Of a stretch of DNA of 64,000 bases, positions 46,371-58,078 are shown in pieces. Position numbers and translations under genes: made by a program. Each line of letters begins with the position of its first letter. Position 1 is the first letter of the stretch. Under the pieces are notes generated by a model, which worked only from the letters and a program-made list of their open reading frames with translations, ran no database searches and was not told where the DNA came from. This DNA is from Dermacentor variabilis (taxonomy: Eukaryota; Arthropoda; Arachnida; Ixodida; Ixodidae): positions 52,192,115-52,256,114 of the forward strand of contig NC_134573.1 in assembly GCF_050947875.1 (NCBI RefSeq). Reading direction: 5' to 3'.

Positions 46371-47523
46371 ACAAGCTTTTAGACAGCTTAAGCCACGTGG
46401 TCGGTGTGGGAACCTAGATGGGTAGACAGATAAACTAAAATGCACGAAGTAGGCAAAGAATGCTAATTACAATACACCCACTCTGAGCAGACTGCGCTCA
46501 AGTTCTCGTCCCGTTGGGTACGTATATCATGATGTACTGGTGCAGTCATATAAAAATTACGGCCCCACAATACCGCCACGCATCATCGCCACGAAAATGC
46601 ATACGTGTTGCGCATTGTGATAAAACAAAGCACATTTCGCCTCTCAAGCAGAATTGTGTTGTCGAGTCACGACGTTGCTATGGCGGTTACAATAGTGCGC
46701 ACTTGTGCACGCTCTTGGTATGATGCCTTTACTCTTGAGAATAGAGCAAGGCCTTTGCAAACAACCAGTTCTTGAAGAAAAACTTGTCGCTTTCTCAGCC
46801 GTTCTCCCTGTAAAACTACGGAAAGCTTCACCCGAAGGCGGATCATCGGAAGCCATAGCAAAGTTTTAGCGTTTTGTGCTGTAGGTTAGAGAGCTGCTGC
46901 AGTGGGAGTAGGCACGGAACCTTGGAAGATGAGAAGGTGGGTCGCAATACCGGAGCGATTAATGATGTCCGCGGCCGCGTGACACGTGCCGCACTTCGAT
47001 GGTGCACGAGATTAGAACAATGGCCAATCGGTAGCGGTTTTCAGCATCCAATGAAACGACTTGATTGATTTTACGACGTTTAATATGCAGTCCGCTCAAG
47101 CTAGTGTACGCACCTTGTAACGCTATCTGCGCAACGTCTTCGCACAAAGAGCAATAATAAATGCGCCTGAAAGACTAATGCCAGCTCCTGAAGCCAATAC
47201 GTTACCCAAGCTCCGGCAGCGCCGGTGCGACAGAGCTTGACGGTGCAACCAGGTGGTTTCCCTTTCCTTTTCGATTCTTGCTCACTCAATGCGTGTCTCT
47301 GGAGCCCTTCAATTCCACTGCCAGGCGGCCATGCAAGGACTGCCGATAGCAAGGCAGCCCGACGGGGCCGATGCCGACGGCAGGAATGATCTCGAGTGTA
47401 CGTTTATTTGTTAACCTGAAATTATGTCTTACGCATTCGCAATACAAAGATAGTTAGCGCTTCTATTTTCTCCACTTAATAGAAATTACATTTTAAGAGT
47501 TCGTGTTTCTGTCTGTTTTCAAG
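46371..47523. other. Intron sequence; GC-richer part at 46860-47400
   Basis: The segment 46860-47400 is relatively GC-rich with an 83-codon minus-strand frame of unknown meaning. It may be a repeat body. No exon recognised until 47524. Confidence 0.35.
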
Positions 47524-47610
47524 GCTATGATCCTCGTATACTCTGCAGCTGCTGGCCCATGTATAGGTTTGCTGCTTCTGGCAATAGGATTTCCATTTGT
47601 GCATTCAAAG
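47524..47610 (+). CDS. SLC5 transporter exon g
   Basis: An 87-bp, phase 0 to phase 0 exon after acceptor ctgttttcaag. It reads AMILVYSAAAGPCIGLLLLA and IGFPFVHSK, matching the SLC5 helix usually written QAAxSxxGMVGGPLLGLFxLGxFFPxANS. Joined to exon f it is only two or three residues shorter than the vertebrate spacing, so no exon need be missing. Donor gtacgt. Confidence 0.93.
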
Positions 47611-47854
47611 GTACGTTTTGTTTTTCTAAATTGATAGCATTATACACGAGTCCTACATATTTTGTAGGTTTGCATCTGATGAAAATGTTGGCGGAAACCA
47701 AAGCACGCACAGGCTTTTCGGGATTCCAAGAAAATGCTCGCCCTCTAGCGACCGTGCCGATAACCAGCCGATCAAGACTCAGCCTTGGGTTGTCACATTA
47801 CAGCGTGCGCTGCAATGTTGCCTCGTAGGTCTCAAAGCGTCGTAATGGTGCCAC

Positions 47855-48033
47855 GCACAACCCGAACAAAAATTGATTCCGAAAAAAAGAATTGCTGTAT
47901 ATTACTATGCGGGTCATCCAGTTGGAACGACAGCAATTCACAGTTTTATCGTTTTCCGAAAATAGCAGTGGAAGAGCGATATGGATCTTCGATTTCCGAC
48001 AGCGCGTACACAACAAAATTCCATTACGACTAG
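47855..48033 (+). pseudogene. Possible THAP-like zinc-finger relic
   Basis: One frame reads KNCCILLCGSSSWNDSNSQF and YRFPK, resembling the start of a THAP domain (CCxxxC...FYRFPKD). The later Cys and His of the C2CH site are not found before a stop at 48033. THAP domains occur in host proteins and in P- and Kolobok-type transposases. An overlapping 165-codon frame to 48389 has no features of its own. Confidence 0.3.
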
Positions 48034-49185
48034 TTCGTTTCGTCTCCCAGTCATGCATCCACACTAATACAAGTGACATTGCTCAAAGGAAAACCCTCGC
48101 TAAATTGTGGAAACCTAGTGGAAGAAACACAACTTTGTCGCACTGGTTGTATTTGCTTTTAATATTTCACCAGTGTTTAGGCATTCATATGGGCGGCGTT
48201 TGTTTGCCGTGTTCCAAGCCCGAACGCTGCCTCGAACACTGCGTACTGCAAGAACGAACTAGTAACAGTCATCAGACGCAGATTACCTCATCACACGAAT
48301 CAGCGAACTTTAAAGCGAAAGGTGAACCCCGACTCAAAAACGGAACTATCATTTCTTTTACCCCCATACACGCAGACCAGGCATCATAACAGTTTTTAGC
48401 CTCGTTCTATCAGTCCACAATAACCATATTGACCTTCTGTAAGCACGGAAAATTTTGCTGCCTATGTATTCTGCAATGCTGTATGTATGTTATATAATGT
48501 TACGCGAGTCATAGGGTGGCGTTGTTTATGAAGATTGAAAACAGTCGAGGATCCTAACTATAACAGTGGAGCAACGCCGCGAAAAAGTGTTCGCACCTTT
48601 CCCATATCCGCTACACACCAACACATCCCCTTTTAACCAACGGCTCACTTGAAAGGCTGTTCGTCTTTAAGAAGAATGATGGGACTACGCAAGCAATCTG
48701 AATGTTTGCATGCACATCGTAGTTTTCCGTGGTTTTGTCGCTGAAATATTTCACACCAACCAGCCTAAGGTAATGGGCAGCAAAGGGTTCTTTTTTTCGT
48801 CTACGACACATTTCCATTATAAGCCACACACGCGAAATGTAAGCACCACACCACGCAAAAAAGCTGCCGTGAACCTAGACTTCGTACCTATTTTTCTTCA
48901 TTTGAACAGCGTTGCCAACAGGTGTAGTGTGTTCTTAAGTTGCTAATAAATATGGACTGAACCGGAAGGTAGCGCTGTCTAACAGAGCATCTCAAAACGC
49001 TAGCTGTCGCAAGGCTATGATTAAGCAAGAAGCTGAGATGTGACGTACGCGACCGTGGTTTCAATGAGCAACTTTCCCGTGTGCAGCATGTGCGCGATGG
49101 CGGTCTAATGTATTCACCACTTGGCTGATGTGCTGGAACACAGAGCTTCCATTCCGCCATCGGTCGCGCCCAATTTCTCACAGTA
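48034..49185. other. Intron sequence, no gene recognised
   Basis: Overlapping open frames up to 165 codons exist but show no family features. Confidence 0.35.
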
Positions 49186-50585
49186 ACATCATCTTCATCA
49201 TCATCATCATTCTGGTTACGCCCACTGCAGGGCAAAGGCAACTCCCAAACTTCTCCAACTACCCCGGTCAGGTACTAATTCTGGCCATGCTGTCCCTGCA
49301 AACTTCTTAATATCATTCGCCAACCTAACTTTATGCCACGCCATGCTACTCTCTCCTTCCCTTGCAATCCAGTCCGTAAGCCTTAATGACCACCGGTTAT
49401 CTTCCGTCCTCATTACATGTCCTTGTAATGCCCCCCCATTTCTTTTCCTTAATTTCAACTAAGATGTCATTAACTTGCGTTTGTTCCCCCACCAATTCTG
49501 CTCTTTTCTGATCAACTAATGTTACATCCATCATTCTCCTTTCTATAGCTCGTTGCGTCGTCCTCAGTTTAAGTAGAGTCCTTTTCGTAAGCCTCCAGGT
49601 TTCTGCGCCATACGTGAGTACTGGTAAGACACAGCTGTTACACACTTTTCTCTTGAGGGATAATGGCAAACTGCTGTTCATGATCAGAGAATGCCTGCCA
49701 AACGCGCCCCAGCCCATTCTTATTCTTCTGATTATTTCAGTCTCATGATCCCGATCGGCGGTCACTACCTGCCCTAAGTAAATGTATTCCCTTACCACTT
49801 CCAGTACCTCGCTACCTATCGTAAACTACTGTTGTCTTCCCGAGGCTGGTAAACAGTACTTTCGTTTTCAGCTGAATAATATTTAGACTCACCCTTCTGC
49901 TTTGCCTCTCCAGATCAGGGAGCATGCATTGCATTTGGTCCCCTGAGTTACTAAGCAAGGCAATATCATCAGCGAGTCGCAAGTTACTAAGGTATTCTCT
50001 ATTAACCTTTATCCCCAATTCTTCCCAATCCAGGTCTCTGAATGCCTCCTGTAAACACGCTGTGAATAGCATTGGAGAGATCGCATCTTTCTGCTTGACG
50101 CCTTTCTTTATGCGATATTGTTGCTTTCTTTATGAAGGACTACGGTGGCTATGGATCCGCTGTAGATATCTTTCAGTATTTTTACAAATGGCTCGTCTAC
50201 ACATTAATTATGTAATGCCTCCATGACTGCCTAGGTTTCAACTGAATCAAACGCTTTCTCGTAGTCAATGAAAGCTACATATAAATGTTGGTTATATTCC
50301 GCACATTTCTCTGTCACCTGATTGATAGTGTGAATATGGTGTATTGTTGTGTAGCCTTTACAGAATCCTCCCTAGTCCTTTGGTAGACAGAAGTCTAAGG
50401 TGTTCCTGATTCTATTTGCGATTATCTTAGTAAATGCTTTGTAGGCAACGGACAGTAAGCTGATCGCTCTACGATTTTTGAAGTCGTTGGGGTCCCCTTT
50501 ATAATGGATTAGGATTATTTTAGCGTTCTTCCAAGATTCCGGTACGCTCGAGGTCATGAGGCATCGCGTATACAGGGTGGCCAGT
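49186..50585 (-). mobile_element. RTE-clade LINE copy D
   Basis: The minus strand reads MTSSVPESWKNAKIILIHYK, ISLLSVAYKAFTKIIANRIR, MLFTACLQEAFRDLDWEELG, RLADDIALLSNSGDQMQCML, RLTKRTLLKLRTTQRAIERR and REDNRWSLRLTDWIAREGES, with a CAT tail at 49190-49213. FADDI is RLADDI here. 5'-truncated at about 50585. Stops and frameshifts around 50100-50370 make it inactive. Same family as A-C. Confidence 0.9.
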
Positions 50586-52460
50586 CTTAACCAGACTTAA
50601 CCCATTTTCAGTTACGTATGAGAACACTCGCGGTGGATTGAGCCTACTTGAGCGTGTCACTGTTTAAACAAAATCGACAACCACACATGCGGCCTGGATG
50701 TGCCAATCTGACAATGGAAAGTATGTAAGAGCACCCGTGACACGGGAACGCGCAGTTACCGAGGCGTCGCAATCATCGCAAACTAACTATGATGTCTTAT
50801 ACTTGGACAGTGCGCGGCGCCAAGTTTGGGTTTTTTTCTTTTTCTCTCCCGTACGACCACTTAATGAACGACAACGTCACGTGACTGCACCGACCTCCCC
50901 GCACCCGTGTTCGTTTATAACAGCACATGTCTTTATTTGCGTAGAATGATGCATATTTTCTTGATAGGCAAGATAAAGAGGTCGACCTGAGTTAGTGCGC
51001 TCTAGTCTGCGAGTCTGCACTGGTAAAGAGGGAAGGGAAGGAGAGCACTGGGATGAATGTTAATGATGAGAGAAGTGGCGAATTCTTATGAAGATGCCGA
51101 GAATAGTGTCCTCCGACAATGGTTGCCTGCCGATGCCGGCTAGAGAATTATCCACGGTTCTTCAATCCAGGGGGAAATATGCTGGGCTATCGCACGACAT
51201 GTCTAGCTTTCTTCATAACTGTACGGTGAAATTCCGCAGCAAGATATTTCGTTTTTCTCATACAAGATATAAAAGAATCGTGTAGCGTCATTCAAAAATC
51301 TGTGTAATGATATTTGGTGTTTTTAGTCACAGGTCCTTATTATTATTTCCGGTGTTCGCGCGGAATGAAGCTCGTGGCTGCATTCCTTGTGCTAATTGAA
51401 TAGTTATCATCCTAACTGTACACAAAACTGGCAGGCATTGAGGCTTGTTCCTCTGTCGAGAGAAGACGCATTGCTGTTGGTGCAAGAGTTCTCTATCACG
51501 CTTCCTACTTTCTTTATACAAGGGAGATAAGGAATAGCATCGCAATAATAAAGAAAGATGTGTACAAGAGCAACCATGTTGACATGCATCTGAGAGGTTA
51601 TACAGATTGGTGCTACGCGCTACTGTCGCATACGCGTAAATGGGGCTAGTGATAAAGGGCAAAAGGCATCCGCTGCATGTCTGCTCTCGTTAAATTTTTT
51701 GTGCTAGTGAGCGGTTTTAACGCGGACCAATAAATGATATCGACGATATAGGAAGCAGGCAAAAATGCATTTGCAGGACTACAGTTTATTTAGATCCTGC
51801 AAAATTGTGCTCAATAGTGTGGTTAGTCTACGTAAACGAAATAAAATGCAACAAATAGGCCCAAACAATGAAACGTTCCTTTCCTTCGAGCGCTTCCTAA
51901 CCTTACGCGCGGCCTCCTTACAACCAAGGACCGATGGAGGAAGCAAGCGTACTCTGAAAGCTCTCTTCATCCGTCCTCGCGTAAGGAGCGGTTGCCGCAT
52001 GCCTGGGTTCACGATTATCTCTTAAAAGCTTTACGCTAACACCATTATTCAATAAAAAATGTTGTATCGTCGCATAATCTTCAAATTGAAGAGCTAATAT
52101 AGAGAAGCATGGGCGCTTCCTTCTAGTTTTGTTAACTAAACTTTAAAAAAGTAGCGCATTACAGTGCAAAACTTGATGTGCTCCAACAGCGCTGGCACGC
52201 CGGCGTCGTGCAACGCCTAGCAACGCCTAGCAACGCTTCCATGCCGCACGCGTGACTGAAACGAATATGCCTGGCAAGACGTACCGTGCTCGCGCTTCTC
52301 TGCAGGTGGGCGACAGCGCGCATGCGCAAGCAAACGTCACGTAGTTAAGCAGTGAGGTGAAGCGCTCGTTCAGGACCAGGACCGGCGTAAGGACGCATGA
52401 AGGTAGCTTTGGAGCTACCTTATGCTGAGGCAGCACCAAGGAAGCCTTCACCGAGGGCCC
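50586..52460. other. Intron sequence, no gene seen
   Basis: No exon or element recognised. A small tandem duplication (caacgcctag twice) lies at 52209-52230. Confidence 0.45.
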
Positions 52461-52525
52461 CTCAGTAAGGAAGCTTTGAGAGTGACATAAAGTAGCCTCA
52501 CCGCAATGAAGTCTTCCTTACTGAG
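52461..52525. repeat. Short inverted repeat (hairpin)
   Basis: ctcagtaaggaag at 52461-52473 is repeated as its exact complement cttccttactgag at 52513-52525, with a 39-bp loop. Additional aaggaagc motifs lie within 100 bp on both sides. Confidence 0.7.
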
Positions 52526-54455
52526 ATAAGGAAGCTTTCATTGTTTGGCTCATAGGCTTCGGACGCACTGACATTCCTTATATTATTCTTATATGAAAAA
52601 TGTTATACCAATCCAGCGTCATAGTTAAGATATACATAAATTAAATATATTACAGCCTCTAAAAATACACTCTATTGCTGTGATAATACGTAGGACTGCA
52701 ATTGTTTTGAGAGTGTGCTTAGGACATTGGTGCTTTAGTAACTCACTTCTAAACTACCTTTAAGCTGGTGGTAATACGTGTGGAACTGATATCTATTTTG
52801 CGTCGGCTCGCAGACGTTTTACGGGAAATAGGCTACGACCAAATCTCAAAAGTGGACATTCCTACTGTCAGTACTATATGCAGCCAAAGCAAATATGAAA
52901 GCTAGTAGGACAAAAAGCAAAGGCCAGTATCTATTGACCCTTTTTTTGTATATTTTTTGCGTTCAACAGCCTTTTGTGTTTAGCATCTGAGGGCGCTATG
53001 ACATCGTGAAAACATTCAGAGGCAGCAACCATAGCACTTTTCCGAGTGTCACTTCCTCCTCCCACTTCATTCCACATTACTCTTTTTTTTCTTGCGGCGC
53101 TTCAGTTCATCGTCAGGCCCATCACGCTATGAGCAGCCTGAGACAGAGTTGGTGACGCCACCACTCATACACGCGTCGCATGCGATAGGTCAGGTGATAA
53201 GGTGATAACTCGAGGCGAGGGAGCGGGGTAGGGTGGCGGAGATTGCAGGCACCGTTTGCAAGTGCGCTGGAAGCCGAGTTCACGCTAGCAGCTTTCTGCC
53301 GCGCGATTAAGCGAAATTCGCAACGACCACCACAAAGGCTCGTTTAGATTGGAGCTACTATCACGGACGACGAAGTTTTCAGTGCAGCCCGCCAAATCCC
53401 AATACATGTGCTATGGAAGCATTGAATCTCACAGGGCCAGTTCTCGCTGCTTTGCTACAAATTCATGGTATGTAAACAAATATTTAAAAAAAACAGCAAT
53501 CACACACGCATTTTGTATCGCTCCATGCTCCGATAGAACTGCCAACACTTGTGCTGTAGTTATAAGAAGGAAACGCCGAATGACATCATCGTGTCGATTC
53601 CGCTCTCAGGTACAGCGTGTGGATGACTGTGCAGCTGGTATCATCTACACAATCCGTCTTCATAACGTAGGACGCACTCACATGTTGCATGGTGCCATAG
53701 TTGGGGCTTACACACTGCGGCGGCGCTATTCTGTCACGCAATGTAGATTTTTTAGTGTATCCTGTAGTCTACCTGAAATCACCAAGTGTGTTCGCACCTG
53801 CAGTGCACTTACATTGCATTTATTTTTGTAGCAACATAAATTGGCAGAAGCGTTATACTGAGGAGCAGGTAACCAAGTGTGTATTTGAAATGAGTTCTTG
53901 GAAACACTGCAGTAATTTTCCGTTTTTCCCGTATGCTTCCTAAATATGCCTATCTTTTTAGTATTTAAGGAACGGGTCCGTGCTTTTTTTTGCGTTGACA
54001 TCTTTTTTGAATTTACTCAGTGCCAAGAAGGTGGAGTTCAGTGGCGACGACCTTTTTTACGGCGTGAAGCATTCCATTTCGTCACGTATGTCTCTATCTC
54101 CTAAGATGCGATTAGCTAAATTGTGTTATATATACATAAAGAAAGCAACGCAATACAATCGTTCCATCGTTGGTGCTCAGCCCAGGAGCACAGAAAATTA
54201 AAACTAGTACAAAAGGGCCGTGCTCGGCAACAACTACAACAAAACACTTCATTCAGCGACTACATTCACAAAAACGATACAAAAGAAATAGAAGCATATG
54301 ATATTACATGAACCCCTACACGAACACTACAGTTTTAAGGAAGGCGTTTTATGGTCTCTCTCAGGTGTCACATAATGGAGACATGGACTCTGTGCTACTA
54401 CAAAGATAATGAACGCTTTCGCTAACTGAATGACTGGTAAACTGTTTTATTACAG
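52526..54455. other. Intron sequence, no gene recognised
   Basis: A 160-codon plus-strand frame at 53349-53831 is the longest here; it has no recognisable domain or splice context. AT-rich otherwise. Confidence 0.35.
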
Positions 54456-54628
54456 GGTGCCGGAATTTCAACACTCCTCTTCTTCACCATTCAGCTGTAC
54501 TTCCTGTGGCAAAGAATAGAGAAGAAAATATTGCCGCAACGTATGCCAGTAACGCTTCAGTACTGCCCACGGAACACTACCTACGTCCAGAAGAGATTAA
54601 ATGATACGTACATTTGGAGCCCACATAG
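54456..54628 (+). CDS. SLC5 transporter exon h (glycosylated loop)
   Basis: After acceptor tttattacag the frame reads GAGISTLLFFTIQLYFLWQR, IEKKILPQRMPVTLQYCPRN and TTYVQKRLNDTYIWSPH plus two bases. A membrane helix is followed by P-x-R-x-x-L/V-x-L-x-x-x-x-C-x-x-N-T/S-T-Y, the extracellular loop conserved in SLC5A6/A8-like proteins. NTT and NDT are N-glycosylation sequons. Donor gtgtgt. The next exon, expected to encode the last helix (SYxxYxxxG), was not found downstream. Confidence 0.93.
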
Positions 54629-55387
54629 GTGTGTAGACAGAGCTAAGAATGGTATAGAACATGAGCTGCTACTGCCATGTTAGCGTAGTAGCTGGATCAG
54701 GAACTCGACCTTGCGTCAACGTAATATGAACTAGGTACAAATAGGTAATTTATATGAAAGCTGCTGCCCAGGAAGAAATATTGTCAGCGTGGCACGATAG
54801 GATACCATGAAGAATTATGCGTTGGGCTACTTGTTTTCTAAGAGGAACTGGAGCATTCTTCAAGTAATTGTGAGTCACGCTGACATAACTACAATTGCAG
54901 GTAATTCTTTTTACTTGATCTTTATTTTCATATATCAATTACATTAACTGGTTAGAAATACATGACATTTAGCAATAGAAGAGTCATTTATTGGTGCGAC
55001 ATTGGTGCGACATAGATTACACTTTGTATTAGGGACAGTACATGGGTAGCTCAATTTCACATTGCCTAAAAAGGACAAGTTAGAAAAGCTGAAGAGTAAG
55101 ATGAATAAACAGATGCCTACTACAAAATGCCGTATACTAAGGGAAGAGAAACGCATTACAGAGCAGCGAATCATTAGAGAGAGAAAGAACGGTGTATGAA
55201 GGTACTTAAACTTAAAGTTGAAGTCGACGAATGACACTCTCCATGAGCTACTTCGCGATGACAGAGGCAACATCACTGTCCACGACACTCTATTGCATCC
55301 TTTCTCACGTGGGGAAATTAGACAGACCGTCACTGCGGAATTTCGGGAAATCACAGCGCGGAGGACGCTGCGCGGTCGGCTAACGAT
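54629..55387. other. No gene recognised
   Basis: Open frames on both strands overlap at 54944-55385 but none shows family features. The I-type LINE homology begins only at about 55388. Confidence 0.35.
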
Positions 55388-56045
55388 GGTGCCCAGATTA
55401 TACCCATACCGCTGTCAAGAACCGATGCAGCAACAAGTATTCGCTCCCTCGCACGTAAGCTTACACAAACTCTGTGGAACACCAGCGAATTCAGGAAGGC
55501 ACGTCTTCACAGATTGGATCCAAGTTTGCAGCTCCGGCTTCCACCAGGGTGGCCACGAGCGGGAGCAACATTTTTGTGCCGCCTATGGCTCGGCGTGGCA
55601 TTCCAAACTCCGATTCCTTCCACATTGCAATGGCCGACAGCCCTGCTTGCGACACCTGCGGCTGCGAGGAGACGATCGGCCACCTCCTCTGTGTCTGTCT
55701 ACGTTACAATTTGCCAAGAAAATTGCTCGTGACCGCACCGGAAAAACTGGACAATCACCCCTTCACAGAAGAGAAAGTTCTAAGACACTGGTCTAGACGG
55801 CTTTCGGCACTGAAGGCCTTAAGGGCTTCGCTGAAGTTTTTAAGGGCATGTGAAGTGGACGACCGCCTTTGACTGTTGTTGCGCGTGACATCGCGTTCCT
55901 GCGTGAATTTTTCTCGTTTCTTTTTTTCTCTCTTCTCTGTCCTTTAATTCCCTTTACCACTTTCTCCAGCACAGGGTAGCCAGCCGGTATTTACACTGGT
56001 TAGCCTCCCTGTCTTTCCTTCCCTTTTGTCTCTCTCCCTAGACAA
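55388..56045 (+). mobile_element. I-type LINE, 3' fragment
   Basis: Plus-strand frames read IPIPLSRTDA, FRKARLHRLDPSLQLRLPP, FLCRLWLGVAF and DSPACDTCGCEETIGHLLCV. This covers the end of RNase H and the C-terminal CxxC...H...C motif, followed by LKALRASLKFLRACEVDDRL and a stop at 55872. The 3' untranslated part (to about 56045) matches the minus-strand copy at 41775-42120. Two frameshifts in the first 200 bp. Confidence 0.85.
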
Positions 56046-56695
56046 AACGTCGGGCTGGGTAATTTTTACATCCCTATCTTTGGGAATGGCACACTATACA
56101 GAGTGTACTATCTTCAGGATTGTTCCTAAATGTTGAAGTATAATGGTGTGTTAACTTTAATATATTTCCCTGATTTTCCATTTCAAAACTGCGATTTGAT
56201 TGTTAGGAATGCCGTGATCAGGAAAAGGCGTCTCTGTCCTAATGGTTACAGTATCGTGCTTCTGCGCTAGAGGTCCTGTCACCAGATCCTGCCTTCAGGC
56301 CGCGTTTCTTATAAAAGATATCCTGGTACTTCCGCCAAAGAAAGTCATTCATTACGTTCGCAACGTTTAGGTTTATCCTGGGACTCCTCGATCAGTGTTC
56401 AAAAGATATGTGGCTGCGACATCTTGTCGCGACGAAGCACATGAGGTGATTCCTTCTGTGTAGAGGAAAAAGCGCCCTGTCAAGTTACTAAACGTCTGAC
56501 AAGGCTGTCTTGATGAGCGGTGTTGCACGCATTACACATCGACGTTGCACAAGCAGAGACCGACGGGTAAGAGTTAGCATTTTCAAAACGCGCCAAGCGT
56601 CTCCACTTGCTTGCTTGCCATCGGGAAAGTATTAAGAACCTTCCATTCTCTCTCTTGAGGCATCTCTGTGTGGCATTATGCTTAGAGTAGTGATA

Positions 56696-56698
<3 letters not shown>
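56046..56698. other. No gene seen
   Basis: No recognised feature. Confidence 0.5.

Positions 56699-56762
<64 letters not shown>
56699..56762. repeat. (TA)n microsatellite
   Basis: About 64 bp of TA. Confidence 0.97.
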
Positions 56763-56768
<6 letters not shown>

Positions 56769-56866
56769 TCGTCTAGTGATACCGAATATTCTCATAGTCT
56801 AAGAACAGCCTTTATAAGTTACGTCCACAGCTCTGCTTTGAATGGTCGCAGTTCTGCCTGCGAGAA

Positions 56867-58078
56867 TTAAAGGGAAGCTGAAGAGTCTGTCGAATTCAAT
56901 AAGATGCTCATATACGGATGCGGGAACCTTATAAACCATGTAGGTAAAATTAGGTTTTTTTTTCAATTAGGAGTGACGTAATTGTCGGTTAAGATTGCGC
57001 TATAGCTCCGCCCCCCGTCGAATGCCGCGCGCTGCTGCTGACGCTGACTATGCGAGCGGAGACCGGAAACCGCGGTGTTGTGACGTCAACTCTAGTGTTT
57101 TGTTCCTTCGCAGCCTGCGCGACCGTGCCTGACCGTGCTTGTTTCTGCATGCGTGCCATCGCAATCTGCTTCGATCGACCCTGCATTCCTTTGTTGGTGC
57201 GTCTGCGTGTATGTAGAGTGGTAGTCAACGTGCGTTTGCATGTGCTGGAAAGCCGGCGCACGCGAGGACGCTACGCTCCCCCCTTCTCTCGCGCACAGCG
57301 AGAAACCAACCGTCTCACGTAGCCGACGGAATTCGCCGCCTTTACGACTTCGGTTACCAGTAGTATGCGGATGGCACCCAGATGAAGGTCACTACACGTA
57401 CTGCATGAACCGGCAAGCTTTTCATGCGTTTAAACCGTCTTTGTAGATTGCCGACAGCTTTGGACAGCGCACAAATGCTGACGATCTCATCCCCGCTTAC
57501 GTTCCACGAGGAGGCATGCAGGAACACAACACTACAGTTGTTTGACCGGCAACGAGGTCACTAGATCGGCGAAAGATCGGCGAGATCACTAGATCGCTTT
57601 GCAAAAAACATACTCACCCTAGAGCATTTCCAACACGAGGAGATCCCAAGGCTTCGCTTTCGTTCGCGTCGAAAGCACTGCTCGCACCAGCATCGTTTGC
57701 TTCTCCGAGAGGCCGGCTCTTCGTAATCGGCTCGTACATGTAGGGAGTAACGCCGAACTCCTCAGAAAAACGCAGTATCTCTAAATTTTCCATTACCGTT
57801 TCAGAAAAACAGCACCAAACTACCTGGCACCGCGCTTCATGTGTAGCGGCAGCGGTTGGCAGCGGCAGAGTTGACGTCACGAGGCGCACCGACCAATCAC
57901 AGACGGAAACGAGACGCGCGCGCTGGGCGTGTCCGCTGCTGCACTTTTCGTCGAAATAAAATATATTTGCGCTTTCTTTCGCTCAATTTCGATACGATAT
58001 TCGAATTCGGAGGGTTGAAAACCATTATTCACACATGTTCACTAATTTTTTCTGGAAAACCTTTCTGCTTCCCTTTAA
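56867..58078 (-). mobile_element. TTAA-flanked DNA transposon, 1.2 kb
   Basis: Both ends carry TTAA followed by an inverted repeat: TTAAAGGGAAGCTGAAGAG at the left, TTAAAGGGAAGCAGAAAGG read inward from the right. The interior is CpG-rich, and gtgacgtcaactct occurs in inverted orientation near both ends (57079 and about 57877). TTAA target duplication is typical of piggyBac- and Kolobok-type elements. It carries one probable exon on the minus strand (57614-57794) and no full transposase, so it is either non-autonomous or internally deleted. Confidence 0.7.
57614..57794 (-). CDS. Possible first exon with PYMYEP motif inside the DNA transposon
   Basis: On the minus strand an ATG at 57794 opens MENLEILRFSEEFGVTPYMY, EPITKSRPLGEANDAGASSA and so on to SPRVGNALG, followed by a consensus splice donor (gtgagtatg) just below 57620. 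The upstream sequence is CpG-rich, as in a promoter. The acidic start and G-V-x-P-Y-M-Y-E-P motif resemble the N-terminus of proteins annotated as P2X7-receptor-like, which I recall as abundant and repeat-associated in several invertebrates; this needs checking. The Cys-rich domain expected later was not found. Confidence 0.4.

Larger units (their letters stand above)
23614..54628 (+). other. SLC5-family sodium:solute symporter gene, partial (8 exons)
   Basis: Eight exons on the plus strand join in order with matching phase (2, 2, 0, 2, 1, 0, 0 at the successive junctions) into about 280 residues of a sodium-coupled transporter. They run from GGLRAVVWTD through VVQR, RGCDP, FPGFTGLFLAAVVSAGAS, TISSSINSMT and AAAGPCIGLLLL to the N-glycosylated extracellular tail CPRNTTY. 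Family knowledge: SLC5 proteins are plasma-membrane sodium symporters with the LeuT-like fold. The FPGFTGLFLA, CDP and PRNTTY features fit the SLC5A6/A8/A12 and insect SMCT-like branch (multivitamins, monocarboxylates) better than sugar transporters, but the substrate cannot be read from this. The N-terminal exons and the final membrane segment are missing. Introns range from 103 bp to 12.4 kb. Confidence 0.92.

Noticed and set aside
53349..53831. 160-codon plus-strand open frame
   Set aside because: No recognisable domain, no splice context, and lies in SLC5 intron sequence between exons g and h.
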